NCBI GenBank assembly: GCA_011389865.1
Contig: JAABTL010000026.1
Location: 1 to 36,364, forward strand
Length of the DNA: 36,364 nt
Source: Trueperaceae bacterium
Lineage (GTDB): Bacteria > Deinococcota > Deinococci > Deinococcales > Trueperaceae
Direction of reading: 5' to 3'
Shown: piece by piece, positions 22,793-30,017 of the stretch
Position numbering within the stretch: position 1 is the stretch's first letter
Layout: every line of letters begins with the position of its first letter
Translations under genes and position numbers: made by a program
Notes under the pieces: generated by a model
Database searches by the model: none
Seen by the model: only the letters and a program-made list of their open reading frames with translations
What the model was told of the DNA's origin: nothing

Positions 22793-25700
22793 TCAGCCGT
22801 GACGGACCGCCACGGGCTCGCCCCAGTCGGCCAGCTCCGCCCGATGACTGAGCAGCCACACCTGCCTGCCGCGATCGGCGGCCGCGCGCAGAGCGGCGCG
22901 CACGGCCGCCGATCGCTCCTCGTCCCAGTTGAGGAGAGGATCGTCGAGCACCAGGGGCAGCGCGACGTCGTCGGCCATCAGGTCGGCGACCGCGAAGCGC
23001 AGCGCCAGCGCGAGCTGGTCGCGGGCACCCTGCGAGAGCTGCGCGGCGGCGAGCGGGCGGCCATCGGGCTCGATCACCTCGGCCTGGAGCGCGTCGTCGA
23101 GCCGAACGCGGCGCCCGCCGACGCCGCCGAAGGTCGCCAGCTGCGCCGACGCCGCGGCCTCGAGCCTGCGCGCGTGGCCAGCGCGGAAGCCCTCCGCCGC
23201 CGCCGCCAGTTCACGCGCCGCCAGCGCCAACGCGTCGCGCTCCAGCGTCCAGTGCGCCACCTCGGCGCGGGCGTCGGCGATCTCGAGCTCCACCGCCGCC
23301 ACGTCGACCGGATCCGACCCCTGCGCTCTCGCCAGCGCCTCCTGCGCCTTCGACGCCGTCTCCTGGGCCGCCTCGCCCACCCGCGCGGCCTCGTCGGCGG
23401 CGGCCCGCGTGGCCGCGAAGGCTCCCTCGACCCCCGCCCGCCCGGCGTCATCGGACGCCGCCGCCAGTTCGGCGGGCGGGAGCGACGGGTGCGCGACCAC
23501 CAGTTCACGCCAACTCCTCAGCGTCTGAGCCGCCTCCCACCCGGCCGCCTCGGCCGTGGCCGCCAGGGCGGCCGCGTCGGTGGCGCCCACGGCGCGCAGA
23601 TGGGCGTCGAGCCTCGCCGCCGCGGCGTCCGCCTGGGCGATCGCCTCGGCACGCAGGCGCCAGGCATCGCGCAGCCCGCCCGGGTCGGCGGGGAGGTCCT
23701 CGCCCTCCGCACCCCGCAGGGCCGCGGCGCGTGCCGACGCGACGGCCTCGCGGGCTTCCGCCAGCGCCCCCTCCTCGGCCAGGACGGCGCGCTCGTGCTC
23801 GCGCGCGACCCGGACGGCCTCCTCCTCCGCGCGCTCGCGCCTCAGGCGCGCCTCGCGCCGGCGCGCCGCCGCCTCGTCGGCGCGGACCGCCGCCTCGCGC
23901 CATGCGCGCCAGGTGGCGCCTCCGACGCGCGCCAACCAGGCGTCGAGCTCCGCCACGGTGCCGGCCTCGCCCAACGCGCCCTGGAGCCTGGCCCAAGCCC
24001 AGGCCCGCGCGCCGTCCGAACCGGAGCCCCCTGCGGGGGCGTCGTCCCGCAGCGCGGGCACGTCCGGCAGGCCGCGCGCATCGACGGCCGGCGGGCCGTC
24101 CAGCGCGCCCAGCGAACTGGCCGCCGCCGCGGCGCGGTGGACCGCGTCCGCGAGCTCGGAGGTGCAGCGCTCGAAGCGCTCGTTGGCGAGGCCGAGGTCG
24201 ACGTCTTCGTCGGCGCCTGCCTCGATCAGCGCCGCGCGCCACGGCGCCCAGCGCTCGCGGAACTCCGCGGCACCGGCACGCACCTCGGCCAACCGGGCCG
24301 CCGCCGCCCGCTCGCCCACCGCGAGCTCGGCCAGGTCGTCGCGGCGCGCCTCGAACGCCTCTCGCCGGCGAGCCAACTCGCGCCGGCGGTCGTCGTCTCC
24401 GGCCAGCAGCGACTCGCCGGCCTTCACCCGAGCGTCCAAGCGTCGCCGCGCCCGCGACAGGGCGGGGCGACGGGGCCACGCGACGAGCCACCCAAGCCCG
24501 GTCGCCGCGGCCGCGGCCCAGACCCAGCCCACCTCGAGGCCGGCCAGCCGAGCCGCGGCGACCGCCGCCCCGGTGGCTCCCAGCGCACCGATCCAGCGCC
24601 ACGGCGCCCAGGCGTCGGGGCGCTCCTCGGCTCGCGCGAACGCGACCAGGTCCGCCGCGGCGTCGGGCGCCAGCGGCGCCACCTCGCCGAAGCGCTCCTC
24701 CGCCTCGTCGAGCCGCTCGCGCCAACCCCGCCACGCGGCCTCGGCCTCCTGCAGTCGCGCCGCCCAGGCGGCGACCGCCGCGCGATGGCCGCGCAACTCG
24801 GCCCGCTGGTCGTCGTCGAGACCGGCCAGCGCTCGGACCGGCATCAGCTCCGCGGCGGCCGCCTCCGCCCGGGCCCGCTCGCGGCGCACGGCGGCCAGGC
24901 CATCGCGCCAGCGCCGCGCCGCCGACTCGGCGGCGGCGGCGGCCGCGGTGGCGCCGCCGGCGGCAGCCGCGCCGCCCGCGAAGCCGCCGCTCGGAGCGTC
25001 CAGCGCCCGCTCGGCCGCCAGGGCAACCGCGACGACGTCGTGGGCCTCACGCAGCGCCGCGTCGCGCGCAGCGCGGGCGTCGGCCAACCGCCGGGCGGCG
25101 GCCGCCCGCGCGTCCTCCGCGCTGGCCCACGTCGAGACGCGCTCCTCGAGGCCCCGCGGCTCGATGCCGGCCAACTCGGCGTGGACCTCGTCGACCCGGC
25201 CGCGGGCGCTGGTCTCCTCGGCCTCGAGGGCCGTGGCTGCCGCGGCCGCCCGCTCGAGCTCACCGGCGCGCCGCAGCGCGCGGGCCGCGGCCTCACGCAG
25301 GTCGACCCACGCGCGCTGCGCGTCGGCCGCGGCCCGCAGTCGCCGGGCATCGGCGGCGGCCTGGCGGGCGGCGGCGGCGCTCGCCTGCGCCTCGCGCTGG
25401 ATGCGCGCGAAGGCGTCGGCCTCGTCACGCCCCGCGACCCAGAGCGCCTCCAGGTCGCGCAGCCGCGCCTCGGCGAGCTCCAGCGCCTGATCGCTGCGGC
25501 CGTCGCGGCTCAACCCGGGCGCGAGGCCCTTCACGCGCCGAGTGCAGGCGCGCAGCGCGGCCTCCAGGCGCGCCTCGGCCTCCTGCGTCGTGCCGCCTCC
25601 GGCACCCGCGAGCAGCGCCTGCACGCGTCGTCCCAGCCGGTGCGGGGGGCCGCCGAGGTCGCCCTGGGCGACGACGAAGGTCGACAGCATGAGCGCGGCG

Positions 25701-26122
25701 TCGTCGATCCCCAGCGTCGCCCGCAGCCAGTCGAGGTAGGCGCTCGCCTCGCGCCGGGCATTGGGGTTGTGCTCGACCTCCAGGATCGTCTCGTCGCCGG
25801 TGGCGCCGTGGTGGACCACGCGAACGCGGTGGGTCGCGAAGTCCCGGGCGACGGTGGTGCGCCGGTCGCCGCGTCGCAGCCGCACCTCGCCGCGGTGCGG
25901 GCCGCCGTCGAAGGCGCGGAAGCGGCCCCAGGTGAAGCCCGCGGGCTCCTGCAGGTGGGGCAGCCCCCAGACCGTCGCCACCAGGCCCGACACCGCGGTC
26001 GACTTGCCGGCCTCGTTGGGGGCGACCCAGGTCGCCAGCCCCTCGGGGAAGGTGATCTCCAGGTCGCGGTGGCAGCCGAAGCCCTGCAGCCGCAGCCACT
26101 CGAGGCGCAGCGGCGCGCTCAC
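22793..26122 (-). CDS. SbcC/YhaN-like SMC-type ATPase
   Basis: A 1109-residue ABC-type ATPase of the Rad50/SbcC group that partners the SbcD-like nuclease in DNA end processing. Walker A APNEAGKST is at residues 34-42. Long alanine/arginine-rich coiled coils fill the middle. The C-terminal end has the ABC signature LSQGARDQLALAL, Walker B LPLVLDDPLLNWD and the H-loop WLLSHR. No CxxC zinc hook is present. Instead, about residues 509-548 contain two adjacent hydrophobic helices (WIGALGATGAAVAAARLAG and VGWVWAAAAATGLGWLVAW), which is the layout of YhaN, not canonical SbcC. GTG 26122 overlaps the sbcD-like stop by 4 bp (GTGA). An upstream extension to 26551 is antisense to nothing useful and overlaps the nuclease gene, so it is rejected. 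It is the last gene of the four-gene repair operon. Confidence 0.9.
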   Translation of the reverse strand: MSAPLRLEWLRLQGFGCHRDLEITFPEGLATWVAPNEAGKSTAVSGLVATVWGLPHLQEPAGFTWGRFRAFDGGPHRGEVRLRRGDRRTTVARDFATHRVRVVHHGATGDETILEVEHNPNARREASAYLDWLRATLGIDDAALMLSTFVVAQGDLGGPPHRLGRRVQALLAGAGGGTTQEAEARLEAALRACTRRVKGLAPGLSRDGRSDQALELAEARLRDLEALWVAGRDEADAFARIQREAQASAAAARQAAADARRLRAAADAQRAWVDLREAAARALRRAGELERAAAAATALEAEETSARGRVDEVHAELAGIEPRGLEERVSTWASAEDARAAAARRLADARAARDAALREAHDVVAVALAAERALDAPSGGFAGGAAAAGGATAAAAAAESAARRWRDGLAAVRRERARAEAAAAELMPVRALAGLDDDQRAELRGHRAAVAAWAARLQEAEAAWRGWRERLDEAEERFGEVAPLAPDAAADLVAFARAEERPDAWAPWRWIGALGATGAAVAAARLAGLEVGWVWAAAAATGLGWLVAWPRRPALSRARRRLDARVKAGESLLAGDDDRRRELARRREAFEARRDDLAELAVGERAAAARLAEVRAGAAEFRERWAPWRAALIEAGADEDVDLGLANERFERCTSELADAVHRAAAAASSLGALDGPPAVDARGLPDVPALRDDAPAGGSGSDGARAWAWARLQGALGEAGTVAELDAWLARVGGATWRAWREAAVRADEAAARRREARLRRERAEEEAVRVAREHERAVLAEEGALAEAREAVASARAAALRGAEGEDLPADPGGLRDAWRLRAEAIAQADAAAARLDAHLRAVGATDAAALAATAEAAGWEAAQTLRSWRELVVAHPSLPPAELAAASDDAGRAGVEGAFAATRAAADEAARVGEAAQETASKAQEALARAQGSDPVDVAAVELEIADARAEVAHWTLERDALALAARELAAAAEGFRAGHARRLEAAASAQLATFGGVGGRRVRLDDALQAEVIEPDGRPLAAAQLSQGARDQLALALRFAVADLMADDVALPLVLDDPLLNWDEERSAAVRAALRAAADRGRQVWLLSHRAELADWGEPVAVRHG

Positions 26123-27261
26123 GCGTCGCCCGCCAACGCGTGCAGGCCGTGCCGCAGCGCCCGCGTGACGACCGCGCGCTCGTGCTCGTCGGTGGCGGCC
26201 TCGAGCCGCGCGTGCAGTCGCCGGACGAACTCGCCGCGCACGGTGGGCTGCGCCGCCCAGCGCGCCAGCAGCTCGGGCGCGATGCTGGTGGTCGCGTCGT
26301 CCACCTCGAGATGCAGGAACGCGTCGCCGGCACGCTCGGCCAGCGTCGCGGGCTCGACCGCGAACGCCAGGGCGCCGACGAGGCGGACGCGCCCCCACGT
26401 TTCGGTCGTCCCGAGCCCGCGCAGGTGGGCCGCCAGCGCGTCCGCGTCGTCGAAGCCGCCGACGTCGACGTCGCGGGTCCACACGGGCGCGACGTCGGCC
26501 GCTACCCGCCGCGTGCGCACCCCGCCACGGCCCACGTCGACGAGCGTCCAATGCGCAGAACCGGCGTCGTTCGGCCCCTTGCCGCCGACACAGCCGGGAT
26601 AGACCGCCAGGCCGCCGCCCGTCAGCGCGATCTCCTGCGGCACGTGCAGGTGGCCGAGCGCCACGTACGCGAAGCCGGCCTCGCCGAGGGCCCGCTGGTC
26701 GAGCGGCAGCGAGCGGCCGCCGCCGAACGGGTCGCCGGGGCGCACGTGCGGGCCGACCACGGTGCCGTGGAACGCGGCGAGCGCGATGCCGTCCTCGGCG
26801 CGCGGGAACGCGCGCAGCGGCTCGAGCGCCGGGGTGACGCCGCCCACGTAGGCGAGGGAGGTCAGCCGTATCCGCTCGCCCGCCAGCCGCAGGTCGGCGA
26901 CCGGGCCGGGATCGGGCCGGGTGACGAGGACGCCCGGCCAGTCCGCCGACGCGCGCCGGTAGACCGAGCCGGCGTACGTCAGCTCGTCGTGGTTGCCCGG
27001 GACCGTGACCAACGCGACGCCGGCGGCCGTCAGCCTGCGCAACTGCGCCAGCGCCTCGTCGACCAGCGCCGGCTCGGGCCGGTACGACTCGAACAGGTCG
27101 CCCGCGATGATCACCAGGTCGACGCGCTCGGCGAGGGCCAGGTCGACGGCCTGAGCGAGGAGCGCGTCGCGGCGGAGGCGCACCCTCGCGGCCACGTCGG
27201 CGGGCAGCCCACGCGGCGTCCAGCCCAGGTGCAGGTCGGCCAGGTGCAGCATGCTTGGCAT
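26119..27261 (-). CDS. SbcD/YhaO-like metallophosphoesterase nuclease
   Basis: A 380-residue Mre11/SbcD-type calcineurin-like phosphoesterase. All metal-binding blocks are present in order: LHLADLHLG (residues 5-13), IIAGDLFES (about 50-58), VPGNHDE (about 85-91), FHG (about 160-162) and LGHLHVPQ (about 198-205). These proteins cut DNA ends under control of the paired ATPase encoded next. ATG 27261 lies 11 nt after the helicase stop. A second ATG, three codons on, is possible. No Shine-Dalgarno is visible, but TAACCT (27275-27270) lies 8 nt upstream, so either coupling or an internal promoter may drive it. It overlaps the ATPase gene by 4 bp. The C-terminal capping region is longer than in minimal SbcD. 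Confidence 0.92.
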   Translation of the reverse strand: MPSMLHLADLHLGWTPRGLPADVAARVRLRRDALLAQAVDLALAERVDLVIIAGDLFESYRPEPALVDEALAQLRRLTAAGVALVTVPGNHDELTYAGSVYRRASADWPGVLVTRPDPGPVADLRLAGERIRLTSLAYVGGVTPALEPLRAFPRAEDGIALAAFHGTVVGPHVRPGDPFGGGRSLPLDQRALGEAGFAYVALGHLHVPQEIALTGGGLAVYPGCVGGKGPNDAGSAHWTLVDVGRGGVRTRRVAADVAPVWTRDVDVGGFDDADALAAHLRGLGTTETWGRVRLVGALAFAVEPATLAERAGDAFLHLEVDDATTSIAPELLARWAAQPTVRGEFVRRLHARLEAATDEHERAVVTRALRHGLHALAGDA

Positions 27262-27272
27262 CGGCGACCAGG

Positions 27273-30017
27273 TTACCCGCGGGTCCGAGGTTCGCGCTGC
27301 AGCGGCACGCGGCGCCACCCCGCGTCGTGGGGATCGGGGGTCCGTGGCGGTGGCGGCAGCGGCGGCGCCCCGGCCGCCTGCGACGCGTCGCAGGGCACCT
27401 CCTCGTGCCGCACCCCGTCGACCAGGAGGGCGTCGTCCAGCGCGGCCCGCAGCCCGCCGTTGGCGCCGCCGCGATCGCTGACGAGCAGGAGCTCGCGCGC
27501 GCGGGTGAACGCGACGTACGCCAGCCGCCGGCGCTCCTCGAGCTCCCGCCGGGCCGCGGCGGCGGCCGCCAGACGGTAGCCCGCCGGCTCGGCCCGGCCG
27601 CCGCGGCCGTCGGGCCAGCGCAGCGCGAAGCCCACGCGCGGGTCGAGCAGGACGTCGTCGCGGTCGCGACCCCCGCCGCCGGCGAGGTCGGCCACCACCA
27701 CCGCAGGCCACTCGAGGCCCTTGGCGGCGTGGATGGTCAGCAGCGCGACGGCGCCGCTGGCGCGCAGCGGCGGGCGCGGCACCCGCACCGCGGCGGCGAC
27801 CAGGCGCTCCAACCGGCGCACGACGCCGAGCGCATCGGCGCTCCCCTGCTCGAGCCGCGCGAGCAGGTCGACGACACCGTCGTGATCGGCCACCCGCCGC
27901 GGGCCCTCGGGGAGGTGGCCCAGCGCCGCGCGGAAGCCGCAGCGGTCGTCCGCCAGCTCGACCAACTCGCTGGCGCGCGCGCCGGCCGCGCGGGCGTGGC
28001 GCAGGTCGGCGAGCAGTGCACCGGCGTGCGCCAGCGCGGCCTCGCGCGCATCCGCCGGCGCGGCGGGGAGACGGCGCCACCAGGGCCGCGGCGGCGCGGG
28101 CGGCGTGGCGACCGCCATCGCGGCGCCGGCCGCGGTCGCCGCGCCGTCGCGCGGCCCGCTGGATGCCGGGGTCGCGAAGCGCACGACGTCGGCGTCGTGG
28201 GCCGCGACGTACGGCGACCGGAGGAGGGCGGCCACGGCGACGCCGTCGGTCGGGTCGACCACCGCGCGCAGCAGGGCCCGGACGTCGGACGCCACGCGGG
28301 TGGCGAGCACGTCGCCGCCGCCGGCGTTGAGGACCGGCACCCCCAGCGCCGGCAGGCGGGCCTCGAGCAGCGCCAGCGTCGCGTGGCCGCGGGCGAGAAC
28401 CGCGACGTCGCCGAAGCCGAGCGAGCGCGGGCCGCCGGCACCGTCGGCGATCGCGATCGGCGGGTCGGCGCGCACCCAACCGAGGATGGCCCTGGCGATG
28501 GCGTCGACCTCGGCGGCCGCCAGCTCGGAGGAAAGGGCGCCCGAGGGGCGCGCCACCCGCTGGTAGCGCACCGTCGGCGGCAGGCCGGCGGGGCGCGCGC
28601 GCGCGGCCGCCAGCGGGCCCGCGTCCGCGCCCAGGGCGCGGTCGAACACCCGGTTGACGACCTCGACCAGCTCGCCGTGGCTGCGGTAGTTCGTGCCGAG
28701 CGCCACCGTGCGGCCCCCGGCCTCGACCGCGACGCTCTCCCGCAGCCCGGCGAGCACGGCCGGCTCGGCGCCGCGGAAGCCGTAGATCGACTGCTTCGCG
28801 TCCCCAACGGCGGTCAGCGGCGCGTCCACGGCCCGCAGGGCCGCGAGCAGCCGCGCCTGGGTCGGGTTGACGTCCTGCACCTCGTCGACCAGCAGCGCGC
28901 GCCAGCGCCGGTGCACCTGGGCGCGCACGTCGGGGTCCTCGAGCGCCCGCAGCGCGTGCGTCTCGAGGTCGGCGAAGGAGAGCGCCTTGGCGCGCCGCTT
29001 GCGCTCGTCGACGATCGCCAGCGCGCCCTCGAGGGCGCCGCGCAGCTGCGCCACGATGGCCGCCGCGCGCTCGTCGAGGGCCGACCACGCGAGGCCCGCC
29101 GGGCCGCCGCCGTCGTCCCACGCCGCGCGCGCGGCGTCGCGCAGATGTCGCAGCGCGGCCTTGACCGCGCCGAGGTCGGGCCCACGCCAGTCCTTCTTGG
29201 CGCCACGGTGGGCGGCAAGCCCGGCCAACGCGCTCCAAGCGGCAGCCGCCTCGTCCGGGTCGCCGTCGGGTCCGAGCTCGTCGAGGCGGTTCGCGGCCGC
29301 CACCGCCTGCCGCCGAGAGGCCTCCGCCTCGTGCCCCTCAGGCCCGACGAAGCCGCCGAGGAAGCCGACGGCGTCGCGCCACGCCGCGTCGCCGACGGTC
29401 GCGTCGAAGGCCGCTCGGCGGGCGTCGTCGATCGCCGCCCGTACCTCGTCTGGCCCGATCGCCAGGGCGGCGCGGGCGCGGGTGGGGTCCTCGAGCGCCG
29501 CCGCGATGGCGGCGCGCAGCAGGTCGTAGGGGAGCCCGACGACGTGGTCGTCGTCCAGTCGCGCGAGCGCCTCGTCGAGCGCCTCGGCGGTCCACAGGGC
29601 GCCGTCGAGCTCGTCGACCACGCCGAAGTCGGGCGGCACGCCGGCGGCCTCGGGGTAGCGGCGGCACACGAGCTGCGCGAGCGCGTGGATGGTGCCGATC
29701 GGCGCCGCCTCGACCTCGGCGAGCGCGTCGGGGTCGAGGCGCGACCGCGGCCCGGCGTCGGCCGGCTCGGAGCCGACCGAGGGGGCCGCCTCGTCGGCCA
29801 GCGCCGCGCGCACGACCTCGCGGACCCGCGCGCGCAGCTCCTCGGCCGCGCGGCGCGTGAAGGTCACGGCCACCACCTCGAGGGGCCGCAGCCCGGCGCG
29901 CAGGTGGTGCAGGTAGCGGCGCGCCAGCATGTGCGTCTTGCCGGTGCCGGCGCCGGCGGTCACGACGACGCTGGCGGGCGCCTCGGCCGCCTCGCGCTGG
30001 CGCGGGTCGAGGCTCAT
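27273..30017 (-). CDS. UvrD/AddA-like helicase subunit lacking nuclease domain
   Basis: A 914-residue superfamily 1A helicase for DNA end resection. The motifs are complete: Q motif DPRQREAA (4-11), Walker A AGAGTGKT (21-28), Ia TFTRRAAEELRARV, II LLVDEVQD, III VGDAKQSIYGFRGAEP, IV GTNYRSHGELVEVVN, V LLTIHAAKGLEWPAVVVAD, and VI AYVAFTRARELLLVS. AddA proteins usually run about 1200 residues and end in a RecB-type nuclease. This one ends about 75 residues after motif VI in a proline-rich tail, with no DYK nuclease motif. The only RecB-type nuclease is therefore in the partner encoded upstream. ATG 30017 overlaps the partner's stop by 4 bp (ATGA). No RecD-like gene is present. Confidence 0.93.
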   Translation of the reverse strand: MSLDPRQREAAEAPASVVVTAGAGTGKTHMLARRYLHHLRAGLRPLEVVAVTFTRRAAEELRARVREVVRAALADEAAPSVGSEPADAGPRSRLDPDALAEVEAAPIGTIHALAQLVCRRYPEAAGVPPDFGVVDELDGALWTAEALDEALARLDDDHVVGLPYDLLRAAIAAALEDPTRARAALAIGPDEVRAAIDDARRAAFDATVGDAAWRDAVGFLGGFVGPEGHEAEASRRQAVAAANRLDELGPDGDPDEAAAAWSALAGLAAHRGAKKDWRGPDLGAVKAALRHLRDAARAAWDDGGGPAGLAWSALDERAAAIVAQLRGALEGALAIVDERKRRAKALSFADLETHALRALEDPDVRAQVHRRWRALLVDEVQDVNPTQARLLAALRAVDAPLTAVGDAKQSIYGFRGAEPAVLAGLRESVAVEAGGRTVALGTNYRSHGELVEVVNRVFDRALGADAGPLAAARARPAGLPPTVRYQRVARPSGALSSELAAAEVDAIARAILGWVRADPPIAIADGAGGPRSLGFGDVAVLARGHATLALLEARLPALGVPVLNAGGGDVLATRVASDVRALLRAVVDPTDGVAVAALLRSPYVAAHDADVVRFATPASSGPRDGAATAAGAAMAVATPPAPPRPWWRRLPAAPADAREAALAHAGALLADLRHARAAGARASELVELADDRCGFRAALGHLPEGPRRVADHDGVVDLLARLEQGSADALGVVRRLERLVAAAVRVPRPPLRASGAVALLTIHAAKGLEWPAVVVADLAGGGGRDRDDVLLDPRVGFALRWPDGRGGRAEPAGYRLAAAAAARRELEERRRLAYVAFTRARELLLVSDRGGANGGLRAALDDALLVDGVRHEEVPCDASQAAGAPPLPPPPRTPDPHDAGWRRVPLQREPRTRG

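Noticed and set aside
21512-26602. Very long open frame (about 1700 codons) on the plus strand
   Set aside because: It is antisense to the MFS and SbcC-like genes. The GC-rich codon bias of the real genes removes stops from this frame, and the protein is low-complexity R/G/A/P with no motifs.
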